Positions 8,647 to 18,863 of a DNA stretch of 64,000 nt are shown piece after piece. The stretch's first letter is position 1. The number at the start of each line of letters is the position of its first letter. The notes beneath the pieces are model-generated. The model had not been told where the DNA came from. It saw nothing but the letters and a program-made list of their open reading frames with translations, and did not search any database. The DNA is taken from the NCBI GenBank assembly GCA_964643295.1, contig CAZXSN010000005.1:1-64000 (forward strand), given 5' to 3'. A program made the position numbers and the translations under genes. This DNA comes from Merdiplasma sp964643295 (GTDB lineage: Bacteria > Bacillota > Clostridia > Lachnospirales > Lachnospiraceae).

Positions 8647-9792
8647 TCATCCCGCATCTGTTTCCTCCTCTTTCGAAAGCCCGACAAGCTTCAGAATCCG
8701 TTTCGTGGCCTGACCATCGCATGCGCCGACATATTTTTCCCGGAAACGGGCAGCCTCCGGACTCTCCGTGAACTCTTTGTCAGGCAAAGCTTTGACTGCA
8801 GCGGAGAGTTCCTTTGCCGTCTGCGTAAGCGGAAACGGTATCTCCCGGTAATTCAGGTAGAAACCTCTCGCGGCCTCATACTGCGCAAGATCCGGCGCAA
8901 ACAAAATGACCGGCCTTCGATAGAGCAGGTAGTCAAACATCACGGAGGAGTAATCCGTAATCAGAAGGTCCGCAACGGGAAGCAGTTCCTCCGTGGGGAT
9001 GGTACAGTTGGATACTTTTTCGTGCGCATCAATATGCGGATGCGCCTTGATAATAAAATACCACTCATCGCCGATAAGTTTCTTCGCCCTTCTTACTTCC
9101 TCAAGACCCACAAGATACGGCTTCGCAGCGTTCCCGCGAAAAGTCGGCGCCCACAGGGCAATCCGTTTTCCTTTCGCCTGCGGGTACTTGTTCTCAAACG
9201 CCTTCCGGCACCTGGCATTCCAGGAAGAATCAAAATAATAGTCCGTCCTGCTCACCCCGATCGCCTTTATCCGCGATTTCGGGATTTGAAGCGCCTGCGC
9301 ATGAACATCCACACAGGCCTTAGAACTTAAGGTCAGGTACGTATAGTTGCCAAACATGTTTCCGTGATACCCTTTGGGAATATCCTCCGCGGTATCGTAG
9401 GCGATTTTTTTCATCAGTCCGCAGGAGTGCCAAAGCTGCACAACCGTTGTCTCCGGCCGCTTCCGGCAGGCCTCCACGGGAAGATAGTAGTCACAGACAA
9501 ACACATACTCCGCCACTGCGTAAAGCTTCATGAAGTAGATCAGATAGCGCAGCAGCTTTCCCCAGGACATTCGGTCAAAATCGCGGACACAGCTTCGCAG
9601 TTCAAGGGTTCCCGTTCCATCCTTTTTCAGCGCCCTGTAGACTCTCCGCATGGAAAACGGCATCCGTTCATGATGCGCATCCGCGAAGAGAATCAGTCCC
9701 TTTTTCACCGGTCTGTGCGCATACCATGCGTAGATGAGCGGCAGGAACACATTCTGCAGAACCATTTTTATGAGCTGTTTCAACGCAAACAT
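8647..9792 (-). CDS. CDP-glycerol:polyglycerophosphate glycerophosphotransferase-like protein (TagB/TagF family)
   Basis: This 381-residue protein matches the Glyphos_transf fold. Near the middle is the VVQLWHSCGLMKKIAYD element (the family's WHG-type nucleotide-binding His region), then RxxALWAPTFRGN, KAHPH and, near the C-terminus, LLITDYSSVMFDYLL. The enzyme family moves glycerol-phosphate or ribitol-phosphate from CDP-alditol onto a lipid- or glycan-linked acceptor at the inner face of the membrane. It lacks the long N-terminal part of TagF polymerases, so a primase-like or single-addition role is as likely as polymerisation. The start at 9792 has AAAGGGA 5 nt upstream. It is the last gene of a three-gene operon with the next transferase and a GT2. 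Confidence 0.88.
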   Translation of the reverse strand: MFALKQLIKMVLQNVFLPLIYAWYAHRPVKKGLILFADAHHERMPFSMRRVYRALKKDGTGTLELRSCVRDFDRMSWGKLLRYLIYFMKLYAVAEYVFVCDYYLPVEACRKRPETTVVQLWHSCGLMKKIAYDTAEDIPKGYHGNMFGNYTYLTLSSKACVDVHAQALQIPKSRIKAIGVSRTDYYFDSSWNARCRKAFENKYPQAKGKRIALWAPTFRGNAAKPYLVGLEEVRRAKKLIGDEWYFIIKAHPHIDAHEKVSNCTIPTEELLPVADLLITDYSSVMFDYLLYRRPVILFAPDLAQYEAARGFYLNYREIPFPLTQTAKELSAAVKALPDKEFTESPEAARFREKYVGACDGQATKRILKLVGLSKEEETDAG

Positions 9793-9879
9793 AAAGTCCC
9801 TTTCCCCGATCGCTGCCCGCAGTCTCCTCTGACACAAACCTACGCGGCAAAACGCTCACCATGTGCCTTTTTAACACTG

Positions 9880-11202
9880 TTAAAAGGCCTGTCGCTTATG
9901 CTCCCGCTTCGCTTTCTGTCCGCGGCCGGAACCTGCGGCCAGACTCCGGATCAGTTTCACTACCCGCTCACTGGCATGCCCATCCTCGATGCATCCCTTG
10001 CTCTTTAAGAACGCCTCCACCCCGGCGGCGTAGGCATCTTCCTCAAACTGCTCGATATTGTTCCCCAGCTCCTTCTCATCCAGCGCCACCGAAAACGGAG
10101 TGGTCTCCAGCGGAAAATAAAAGCCGCGCTCTGTATTGTACTCTTCCAGGTCCGGGGCAAAAAGAAAGACCGGTCTGGCGGACAGCATGAAGTCAAACAT
10201 GCAGCTCGAGTAATCGGTGATAAGAATGTCCGCAGCGGCCAAAAGTTCCTGGATGTCCGGATACCAGGTGACATCTGCGATATTCCCGCTTTCCGGAATA
10301 ACCTTAAGCGCATGTTCCCGTACCCTGGGATGCAGCCGCACAAGGACCGCCCATTCTCCGCCAAAGCGGTTTTTTACATGCTCCAGGACGGCGCTGAAAT
10401 CCGTAAGATAGCAGTTCATCCGGTAGTCTTCCCGGAAAGTGGGCGCATACAGCAAAAGTTTCTTTCCCTTAAAGCCGCTGGATGCGGAAACCTTTCTGTA
10501 CGCCGCATCCATGTCCTGCGCGGAAAAGAAGATGTCGTTTCGCGGGTGCCCATACAGCAGAATGGAGCGGTCGCTTACATTCCAGAAAGCCGTCTTGAAT
10601 ATGTTGGTCTCGAAATCGCTGTTGGAAATCCAGTAGTCCGTCATGGAGGAGCTTTTCACGGCAGCGGAAATCCAGCGCTGATCGCTGATCAGGGAAGGAA
10701 CGGAGCTCTCGATCTTTTTGATTCCCAGTGAGCCGTGCCACATCTGGATGAAATACTGCCCCCGCCGCTTACGAAGCCCCTTTTTCACATACTGCACCTT
10801 GTGATAATTGCTGACCCAGACCTTGGCGGTGGCATACTCATAATAGGATCTCATCGTACCGTAAGTCACCTGCCTGATCTGCGCGGGGAGATCACTGTGC
10901 TCCCGGTCCGCCTCTGTCACTACCCATACCAGGTCAAAGTTTCCTTTCCCGGTCTCCAGAAACTTCCGGGCCACATATTTCGGGTTGCACCCGTAGCCTT
11001 TCCCCATATAGTTGTCAAAGACAACCTTGTTGTCCTGTATCGGAAGCAGCATAAAAAGGTGATACAGAAACGCGCAGAGTGCCCGGCGCATTTTGCTCTT
11101 CATCCGGCACAGTTTCAGATAAGACTCTTCCGGCAGGATCGCTTTTAGAAATTTTTTCATATCGCTATTCTGGTGCAGACTTTTGCTCTGCGCACGGTTC
11201 AT
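9880..11202 (-). CDS. CDP-glycerol glycerophosphotransferase-like protein (TagF/TarB family)
   Basis: This is a 440-residue paralogue of the downstream gene. Markers are VVFDNYMGKGYGCNPKYVA, YFIQMWHGSLGIKK, LLLYAPTFREDYRMN, VRLHPR and DILITDYSSCMFDFML. An N-terminal amphipathic/hydrophobic segment (ALCAFLYHLFMLLP) could hold it at the membrane. The start at 11202 follows GGAGG with 6-nt spacing; the next Met at 11160 lacks an RBS. Two related transferases in tandem commonly divide initiation and elongation of a poly(alditol-phosphate) chain. That division is inference here, because no TagA, TagO or TagD gene is in the window. Confidence 0.88.
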   Translation of the reverse strand: MNRAQSKSLHQNSDMKKFLKAILPEESYLKLCRMKSKMRRALCAFLYHLFMLLPIQDNKVVFDNYMGKGYGCNPKYVARKFLETGKGNFDLVWVVTEADREHSDLPAQIRQVTYGTMRSYYEYATAKVWVSNYHKVQYVKKGLRKRRGQYFIQMWHGSLGIKKIESSVPSLISDQRWISAAVKSSSMTDYWISNSDFETNIFKTAFWNVSDRSILLYGHPRNDIFFSAQDMDAAYRKVSASSGFKGKKLLLYAPTFREDYRMNCYLTDFSAVLEHVKNRFGGEWAVLVRLHPRVREHALKVIPESGNIADVTWYPDIQELLAAADILITDYSSCMFDFMLSARPVFLFAPDLEEYNTERGFYFPLETTPFSVALDEKELGNNIEQFEEDAYAAGVEAFLKSKGCIEDGHASERVVKLIRSLAAGSGRGQKAKREHKRQAF

Positions 11203-11352
11203 GTTCTGCCTCCGCCGCAGGAATCGCCAATCACCCGGCATATTCTTCCTGTCTGCGGATCTTTTCGTACAGGGAAACCTCCTGCCTTTTTCCAGACGGC
11301 TTCCCGAAAGCCAGACCTTTTCCTGACGACTGTAAATGTTTCCCGCTGCCTC

Positions 11353-12267
11353 CTACAGTTTTCTGGAAATGATATAGCGTGGACGCCCTTTCACTTCCTC
11401 ATAGATCCGCGAGATATAATAGCCGATAATGCCAAGGCTCATCATGATCACGCTGCCAATGAACAAAATCAGCAGGATCACAGTCGTAAACCCTTCCACC
11501 GCGTGGCCGGTGAAATACCGCACCAGCGTCTCAATCCCCAACGCCACCGCGATCAGAAAGACAACGATCCCGGCCCCCGTCACGATCTGCATCGGAGCCG
11601 AAGAATAGCCGACGATATTTTTCAGGGCATAGCGGATCAGCGACAGCGTCGACCACTTGGATACTCCGGCTTCGCGCTCCTTCACGTCAAATTCTACAGA
11701 AATGGTGCGAAAGCCAATCCACGAGGACATGGCCCGGAAAAAAGCGTTTCGTTCCGGCATCTCCAGCAGCGTGTTGACCGCTTTGCGGTCCAGCAGCTTA
11801 AAATCCGAGGCCCGGGACATATCGAGCTTCATTGCTTTCGACATGATTTTGTAGAACGTCCCGGCGCTGGCCCTGTGCAGCAGGCTTTCCTTTCCGCGTG
11901 TGCGTTTTACTCCCTCCACCACCTCATATCCCTGTTCCCAGAGATGAAACATCTCCACCAGTTTCTCCGGCGGATGCTGGAGGTCGCAGTCCATGACCGC
12001 CACACAGTCCCCCTCCGCCTCTGCCAGCCCCGCAAAAATCGCGGCTTCTTTGCCAAAGTTGCGGGAAAAATGCAGCCCGTGCACATGCGGATCTTCCCCC
12101 GCAGCCTTTTCAATCTCCTGCCAGGTTCGATCGCTGGAACCGTCATCCACAAAAATCAGTTCGTATGAAATTTTATTCTCTTCCAAAATCCTTTTAAGCT
12201 CCGCCGCAGCCTTAGGCAGCATGGCTTCCTCATTATACGCTGGAAGAACAACCGATAATACTGACAT
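11353..12267 (-). CDS. Membrane-anchored GT2 glycosyltransferase (dolichyl/undecaprenyl-phosphate sugar synthase-like, GtrB type)
   Basis: This 304-residue protein has an N-terminal GT-A domain. It begins VVLPAYNEE, with the metal/nucleotide motif ELIFVDDGSSDRT, VMDCDLQHPPE and GxxxKxRxxRGKES-like sequence. The family puts a sugar from a nucleotide donor onto undecaprenyl phosphate. The C-terminal ~75 residues contain two transmembrane helices (VTGAGIVVFLIAVALGI and VILLILFIGSVIMMSLGIIGYYI), as in GtrB/ArnC proteins. ATG 12267 is preferred over GTG 12276. As first gene of the operon with two glycerophosphotransferases, it may supply a lipid-linked sugar for decorating the polymer; this is inference. 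Confidence 0.9.
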   Translation of the reverse strand: MSVLSVVLPAYNEEAMLPKAAAELKRILEENKISYELIFVDDGSSDRTWQEIEKAAGEDPHVHGLHFSRNFGKEAAIFAGLAEAEGDCVAVMDCDLQHPPEKLVEMFHLWEQGYEVVEGVKRTRGKESLLHRASAGTFYKIMSKAMKLDMSRASDFKLLDRKAVNTLLEMPERNAFFRAMSSWIGFRTISVEFDVKEREAGVSKWSTLSLIRYALKNIVGYSSAPMQIVTGAGIVVFLIAVALGIETLVRYFTGHAVEGFTTVILLILFIGSVIMMSLGIIGYYISRIYEEVKGRPRYIISRKL

Positions 12268-12950
12268 CACCGTCACACTTCTCTCTGTCTATATGTGAAA
12301 ATATTTAGCATCAGACCAGGCGTACGCCCGACAAAGACATCCTCAAACCGAAAGCCTGGACGTTCCAAACCTGAAGAGGTTCCTCTCTGTCAACGCAGCA
12401 AAGCCTCATTTATCAGGAGTTTTTCCTGCATTCCCATTGTATCATGGAAAAAACGAAAGCACAACAGAAAACATGTCCGCACAGGGACTCCGAAGAAGAG
12501 TTCTGGGAAGACATCATGTGCGCTGACCGAAGGAAAATAGCCCCAAGAAGGAACCACAGCCTTGCAGGATATCCTGATCTGTACGGAAAGTTCAACCCCA
12601 ATCTTTCGGGGAACCCCAATCTGACCAAGAACGGAACCGGCACCGCGGAAGGGGCAAAAAGTCTGCTGAAAAGTATGCCCATGACATTGACAATAACCCG
12701 GACCTCGTGCAGGTGCTGAGAGAAACAGATTTGAGAATGTCCGGCGCAGGCAGCAAATGTTCGCTCCATGAAAAGAACCGGCGAGCTGCGCTCCTTCCGG
12801 TTCTACGATCTGATCCGATTAGTTCACAGGCATCACCTGTGGTTCTAAGAGACCTTCCTTTTCAGTGACTGCACTGCATTCCGATTTTAACTGTGAAATC
12901 ATGACAGCTTTCACCTGTGCATGACTGGCCCCTCTGTCATCTCAACGTGC
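12268..12950. other. Intergenic stretch without a recognised gene
   Basis: Apart from the promoter at 12436-12464 nothing could be supported. Open frames on both strands (for example 12413-12769 minus) have skewed composition and no ribosome binding site or family resemblance. Confidence 0.6.
12436..12464 (-). promoter_or_regulatory. Promoter of the GT2/glycerophosphotransferase operon
   Basis: Minus strand TTGTGC (12464-12459), 17-nt spacer, TACAAT (12441-12436). It would produce a leader of about 160 nt before the GT2 start at 12267. No riboswitch was recognised in that leader. Confidence 0.55.
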
Positions 12951-13847
12951 CTAGCGGCGGCTGCGCGTCTCTGCCTTCCACTGCTTAAAGGTTTTCTGAT
13001 ACCGCTTATTGGCCTCCGCTTCGTTCTTTTCGACTCCGACGCCGAACTCATAACACTCCGCCAGAAGATACTCCGCATATGTATCCCCCTGTTCAGCCGC
13101 CTTCCGGTACCATTCCGCCGCTTTCTCCTCGCTCCTTTCGACTCCGCTTCCAAAAAAGTAAGCAGCTCCCAGTTCACGCTGTCCCTCTATGTGTCCCTGT
13201 TCGGCCGCCTTCCGGTACCACTCTGTTGCCAGCTTATCGTCTTTTTCAACACCGAAGCCGAAATGGTAGCAGGATGCCAGTTCATACTGTGCATCTGCAA
13301 GTCCCTGTTCGGCTGCTTTCTGATACCACCTGACCGCTTCCTCCTGATCCTTCGCTAGGCCCTTGCCAAAGAAGCAACAATCCCCCAATTTTTTCTGTGC
13401 ATACGGATTTCCCTGTTCAGCCGCTTTTCGGTACCACTCTGCCGCCTTTACATCATCCTTTTCTGCACCATTGCCGTTCTGGCAGCAATTGCCCAGGGCA
13501 CACTGTGCCCATACATTTCCCTGATCAGCTGATTTTTGAAGCCACTGAACGGCCACTCTGTAATCCTGCTTTACTCCCCGGCCAATACAGTATCTTAACC
13601 CTAACCCGCACTGCGCATCTGCATTTCCCCGCACTGCCAAGTCTCTTTCTTCATTCAGCTCCTCAGGAGCATCCGCATCTTTCGGCATGCGGACATCGTC
13701 TTTTGAAGCTTTCTCTGTCTCCGCTTTGTTAAGTCCCTGAGAATGCGTCTCTTTTGTACCCCAGTTTCGCTCATACAGACATCGTGCGCATTTCGGCTGC
13801 CCACTGTTTTCAGAACCGCATACCGGACATATCCAGACCTTTTTCAT
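12951..13847 (-). CDS. Sel1-repeat protein with N-terminal zinc ribbon
   Basis: This 298-residue protein begins with a Cys4 ribbon (CPVCGS...CARC, residues ~6-26). A charged linker follows, then six tandem ~36-residue Sel1-like repeats of the form A..LG..Y..G.GV..D...A..WY.KAAEQG. The last repeat degenerates at the Arg-rich C-terminus. Sel1 repeats form an alpha-solenoid used for protein-protein contacts; with a zinc ribbon such proteins are usually cytoplasmic and of unknown function in clostridia. The start at 13847 follows GGGGAG with 7-nt spacing, which is better than the upstream frame to 13901. It is transcribed in the same direction as, and 270 nt downstream of, the M56 peptidase gene. 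Partner unknown. Confidence 0.88.
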   Translation of the reverse strand: MKKVWICPVCGSENSGQPKCARCLYERNWGTKETHSQGLNKAETEKASKDDVRMPKDADAPEELNEERDLAVRGNADAQCGLGLRYCIGRGVKQDYRVAVQWLQKSADQGNVWAQCALGNCCQNGNGAEKDDVKAAEWYRKAAEQGNPYAQKKLGDCCFFGKGLAKDQEEAVRWYQKAAEQGLADAQYELASCYHFGFGVEKDDKLATEWYRKAAEQGHIEGQRELGAAYFFGSGVERSEEKAAEWYRKAAEQGDTYAEYLLAECYEFGVGVEKNEAEANKRYQKTFKQWKAETRSRR

Positions 13848-14116
13848 CCCTTTTCTCCCCTTCCATGCTGCCGTTGATAAAGCCCGGCAGATTTTTTTCA
13901 TATGCTACTTAACTTCGTTTTCGCTTCTCCTTCCTGCGTCTGCAGATCCGTCATCGAGTTTTGCTTTCCCCTGATCGCTTACTGCTTTCCTTTCTGTCTC
14001 CCACGTCTAAAGGAACCTTCCCTTCAAAGCAGTTTTCCCGCAGCCAATCTGCCCGGAACATTTCACATTCCATCCGTACGTGAATTCTCCTGGAAACCGG
14101 AAGAATGACTGCCGCG

Positions 14117-15064
14117 TTAAACTCCCGGCACCACGACAAAGGATAACGCAAGTACCCCTGCAAGGACCAGATGCCGCAGGCAGACCGGAATAGTTTGAGG
14201 CCTTACATCCTTTTCCCCGATAATAAAACCGATTCGAGTGCAAAGCGCAGAACGTTTACCGCCTGCAAACGAAGCGGCTCCCTTCACCTTCGGAGAAGAC
14301 GGACCAATACGCTTCGCCGTCTTCATAATGCATTGCGCATACTCCAGTCTCTGCAGTTCATCGCAAGAGCTGATCACTCTCTGATCGTTCACCATCTCTT
14401 CCACCAGATTCAGTTCCCTGCTCAGAAAGTAGACAAAAATGTTATACCACTGGATACATAAAACCAGGCTCAGCAATGCTTTCACCCACAAATCCCCGTT
14501 TTTGTAATGTGCAATCTCATGCCGGAAGATGTAGTACAGCTCATCGTCGGTATAGGTATTCTCCGGAATGACGATGATCGGACGGACGACTCCGATCACC
14601 AGCGGAGACATCCGCATGGGAACCAGAGAAATCCGAAACCGGTCCCCGCCGCACTCCTGCAGGATTCTTCTCATCCCGGCTGGCAGCTGCGCATTTGGGA
14701 CCATGAACGGAAGCAGCGCTCTTCGGAAACGGATCTGAGCCGAGAAAAGCATACCCAGCCTGATGCAGGCTCCAGCGCCCAGTATCCAGAACAAAACAAC
14801 ATACCATTCCATAGGGAAATTTTCCAGACGTTCAAACAGAAATCCGCCAAAAGGCAGAAGAACTCGGGATTTTACCGTCAACATAAACGGGAAATGAAGA
14901 GGCGGCAGTAGCATGCGAACCAGAACAAGCCCAATGGCGACCGTTGTGAACCTCGCGTGAATAAGGGGAATATCCTTCCTCACATAAACCAGGAAATGCA
15001 GATAGACAGCAAAACCCAACGCACACAGAAAACAGATCACAAACGAACCCAATGAAAACGACAT
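14117..15064 (-). CDS. M56 family (BlaR1/MecR1-type) membrane metallopeptidase, short form
   Basis: This 315-residue polytopic protein has N-terminal membrane helices, a cytoplasmic loop and the zinc-protease motif HEIAHYKNGD (HExxH) near residue 190, followed by a further helix. BlaR1-type proteins sense a signal outside and cleave a BlaI/MecI repressor inside. This copy stops right after the last predicted helix (LVLAGVLALSFVVVPGV) and has no extracellular sensor domain. No BlaI-like repressor gene is adjacent, because the upstream side is the low-coding island. It may be a naturally short family member or one truncated when the island formed. A good promoter lies at 15106-15134. Confidence 0.82.
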   Translation of the reverse strand: MSFSLGSFVICFLCALGFAVYLHFLVYVRKDIPLIHARFTTVAIGLVLVRMLLPPLHFPFMLTVKSRVLLPFGGFLFERLENFPMEWYVVLFWILGAGACIRLGMLFSAQIRFRRALLPFMVPNAQLPAGMRRILQECGGDRFRISLVPMRMSPLVIGVVRPIIVIPENTYTDDELYYIFRHEIAHYKNGDLWVKALLSLVLCIQWYNIFVYFLSRELNLVEEMVNDQRVISSCDELQRLEYAQCIMKTAKRIGPSSPKVKGAASFAGGKRSALCTRIGFIIGEKDVRPQTIPVCLRHLVLAGVLALSFVVVPGV

Positions 15065-15105
15065 GGCACCTCTCCCTTCTACTTTATATATAATCGTGCA
15101 ATACA

Positions 15106-15134
15106 GTCATACCACTTTTAGAGGCAAAAGTCAA
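15106..15134 (-). promoter_or_regulatory. Promoter of the M56 peptidase gene
   Basis: TTGACT (15134-15129), 17-nt spacer, TATGAC (15111-15106) on the minus strand, about 40 nt before the start codon at 15064. No clear TACAnnTGTA BlaI operator palindrome was seen. Confidence 0.55.
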
Positions 15135-15254
15135 CACTTGCAAATAAAATGAATAAATATTCATATAAATACTGCGTGTTCTATCTACTGTTTGATTAAT
15201 TTCTAGTCCAGAACGCAGTTGATTGTTCACATGTCAAAAAATTTACTATTGATA

Positions 15255-15309
15255 GCGAGGTCACTCACAGAAGCACACTTATACGGTTCTGCTATGTGAG
15301 TGACCTCGC
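15255..15309. repeat. Perfect 15-bp inverted repeat with 25-nt loop
   Basis: GCGAGGTCACTCACA (15255-15269) is exactly complementary to TGTGAGTGACCTCGC (15295-15309). The loop contains a second pairing possibility, CAGAA/TTCTG. There is no U-tract, so a simple intrinsic terminator is unlikely. A further stem TGCAGA/TCTGCA (15316-15333) follows immediately. Confidence 0.8.
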
Positions 15310-16559
15310 CAGTTATGCAGATATTGCTCTGCAAACATGAGAGATTGCTTAATAATTATACATAGAACGGCAGGGAAATTCAAGATACTAAAAAATTTCT
15401 TAAATTTCTGTAAATAACGTTAATTCTTTAAGGAAACTTGCACGTCTATCCTTCCATCCATGTTTTCCGTATCCCGATTAGTTAATATTTAACAAGTTTA
15501 GGATCGTGTCGATGCAATTGCCATTATCATTCATCGCATGTCATGATTCAAACATCAAAAGTTGAATACGGATTGTTCCTCCTTTTTGTATCTCCCGCAA
15601 TCATCCAAATTATTTTGGATTTTTAGATAATCATTACGCTTTTGGTGCAAATTTAAAACTGTTATCAATTGTTTCTCCCACAGGCATCTGCTTCTGCTGC
15701 GAATCAGACTTTTGAAGCTGTAATCATACATATCTTCCTATAAATTTGCTAAGATTAATATATTGATATTGCTAATTGAAAAATCTCTCAGTAAAGATAG
15801 ACCCTCTCAAATTCCGTCAATGTATTCAGATTTGTTTCAAACGAAATGATCCATAATCAGAAGAATGCATTATGATAATGCATTGTACAGATATGACATC
15901 AAGTAATACATTTTAATATTTTTTATAACAGAATCAAATGATTCTTAAAATATAGATAATTCATTTTCTCGCTATGCTAAAGCCTCAATGGTTAAACCAT
16001 AGTAAATACAAAGCCACGAAATGCCAGGTCTGCTGTTCATTTACGGGTGAACTATACAGCCACTGTTACTATTCTGCCTGAAGGCGATCTGACTAACCGC
16101 CGTTTCATTACTTCTTCACTGCCTAAAGATAATTCCAAAGCCTATTACTGGCAAACGCCTAAAAGAGGTTGTAGTCTTTCATCCAATCACTTTCATAAGT
16201 TTGTTTTGATATTCACCTCATTTACGTTTCCTACCGTCCCGACATAATAGTCTCAAAAATGCCTGTTTTACTTCTCCTTGTTCTCCGGATGTCAGTCGAA
16301 GAGGCATCCGGTACTTTTGCGTTGCGCTAAAAATGAGTATCCAAGACGTGCTGAACAATAAAGCTTGCTGGTCCAACGGGAAGGCGATCGATGCCCAGTC
16401 TCACGTTATCCAGATAATCATTTACTATGAATTCAAAGTCAAAACGTAAAGTACTGCTGTACCAACCTCCTTTGGGGGAAAAGCCTTCCCATGGAGCTGC
16501 GTTTTGTCCTCGTTTTCAGCTCTCTGGGCGGCAGCATTTTTGTGTGTACAGATACATTC

Positions 16560-16700
16560 CCTGTATCCGCTACCAGTCATCCAGGCTTACGCCTACCTCT
16601 CCAAAATCGAGCAGAGTTTCCGATCATTGAGGCAGGATGTGGGAGGCCCTCTCTGTCATTTTTGAACGAAATACCGGCCAAAACTGAAGAAATACCGTAA
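16560..16700 (+). pseudogene. Possible decayed transposase C-terminus (IS4/IS1634-like)
   Basis: In one forward frame a short segment contains AYLSKIEQSFRSLRQDV followed shortly by stops. The Y-x(3)-IE-x(2)-FR arrangement resembles the catalytic Glu helix of IS4/IS1634-type DDE transposases. There is no intact upstream frame, so at best this is a relic. The match is short and could be chance. Confidence 0.25.
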
Positions 16701-18863
16701 AAGGCAGAGCAATCTGAGCTCTCAGGTAAAGGAACTGAAACAGAGAGCACATCCAAAACTATGTAAATGCCAAAGAGTACTGTATCATCTGCAGTTGCGC
16801 GGGACTGGACATCGCGCAGATAATTGCTTTAAATCCCGCTATCACAAAAGTCGTTTAGTTGTCAGTTGGCTGCGTACCTCCCACGACGACAGTGTTTCTA
16901 AAACTGCCATACTGACTTTCTTCAGAAGAATATCTTCTGGAAAATGACCTGTCATCCGAAATTCAGAATGTCGAAAATCATTCTAGGAAGTCAAGTGACA
17001 AATGAGGGCCTGTACGAGGAAGGAATTATGTTTGCGTAAAGTGGAAAACTGCCTGCCAAGTCTCATGGAATTTCATAAGTATTGATACTTTGAGCTCATA
17101 AACAATGAAACCATCTATTAATTCCAATCCCTGCTCACCTGCCCGATGGGTCTACTATCAAGACTATTTTGGGAAAAGCTGAAAGAAGCGTCAGGATCTA
17201 GTACCATATATTTCTTCTTCTAAAAGGTGTCACAGGCACCGGGCGGGATGATCGGAGCGCTGAAAAATTGAACGTTTAAGTCCACAATGAGAAAATGAAA
17301 GGACAATAAATTCTGCGACATGGAGAACCGCTCTATAATGAACAGCACCTCGACCTATTTATCAAGGGAGATGTACAATAATAAAGCTATGGACGTAAGC
17401 TTCCTCATAATCAAAGGACTGTTAAAGGTTCCTTTCTTACTAGGAGTCTGCCCATCATTGTACTGGAGTAGTTCGAAGGTCGATTAGTTCAAAAACAATG
17501 AAGCCAGTTGAGCGTAACATTTGATCTGCTTAGAACTACTAACTCTCAAGTAATGTCTATGACCTACTTCTCATAGAATAAAGCTGGTGCTTGAATTTTA
17601 TAATTCTAACATGTTACTCTAGCATATGTGGCAAATATGTGGTATACTCAAAAACGAGCTGAAATTCATTTGCGATTTGTAACATTTTACAGTTCCATTT
17701 GTCCTTCAAAGGCTAAGGAAAATTGTACATTAAACAATCTCTTTCAGTAAAAATTTCGCATGTCATCATATAAAAAGGAATTGGATAACTTTAAATCAAA
17801 ATATTAATTGGATTTTCACCAACCAGTATAAACTGCATGGCATATATTGTGACACGAAAATGAAAAGACGCAATTTCTATGTTTCTCTGCTCATCTTTGA
17901 GTAAATTACTTATTGACTTGACTTCCCAAAGAAAGTCCGTCACCTAATGCTCATGGAATTTCCCGTTCAGGCAAGGAAACACAACAAGAAGGACTTAGTG
18001 AAAATGAAGATAGTTCTATGAGTTTAATGGCAAATCATTATATTTGGACACGTGACGACAGTTAGCAATACGAGACAGATAAGTCCGATTAAACACAACC
18101 ACAAATATGAAGTCCGTTAATTGTGTTTTCCCGGTCCCACTCCGGCATTATTTAATTCTGAGCATATTAGTTCTATGCTGAAAATCTTGCGTTTTCGCAT
18201 TGAAAAGTCGGAATTAATTTTTTCAGTTTAAAGATGATATTTTCCGGTCAATCTGCAAATGTAACACCCTAAGGACGGCGCTAGCGAACGATACGGGCAA
18301 ATCATCTTGTTTCAAGCATGATCTCAATGCACATAATTGCAGAAATGCGCGTTGCTTCAGGGTAAAATCAAGTAAAACTTGGCACACCCGTAAATAATAT
18401 AGAAGACAAAGTCCACAGTATGAGCCAATGGACTGAAATATTCAATTTCGACATTATCTCTTCTCAAATAAAAATTTGAAGAAGTTCGCCTCTGAAAGTG
18501 AAAAATCAGATCCAATATATGACAAATGGCATGGAAGGTGCAAAATTCGTTCCTTTCTGATAAAATAGAAAGTTTAAAGCCAGGACTGACATATAACAGA
18601 TAGGTCTCAATAAACACATTAATAACCACAGCAAAAGTAAAGTTTCTGTTTTATCGAGAATTTACTTGGGTTAATAATATCATGTAAATAATGCGGCGCA
18701 AGAAAGAGATACCCTTTCTGAAACCCCAGGGAGGGATTTTTTCTTGACTACGATTAGAATTGACAGCCTGGAATCCTCAAATAAATGCATATAAGAAATA
18801 TACATACAAAAAGGCTTCACGATAAGAAAAGAAAAATAGATAAGAAATAGGGGGGCAAATTAA

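Larger units (their letters stand above)
15065..18863. other. 3.8-kb low-coding, AT-rich island with decayed sequence
   Basis: No reading frame in these 3.8 kb looks like an intact gene on either strand. Short runs resemble broken proteins interrupted by stops. Around 16580-16650 one frame reads AYLSKIEQSFRSLRQDV, similar to the C-terminal Y..IE..FR signature of IS4/IS1634 transposases, which suggests decayed insertion sequences. Notable elements are the long inverted repeat at 15255-15309, a small stem-loop at 15316-15333 and the M56 promoter at its left edge. Confidence 0.6.

Noticed and set aside
12413..12769. 118-codon minus-strand frame
   Set aside because: Overlaps a good promoter, no RBS, no family resemblance.
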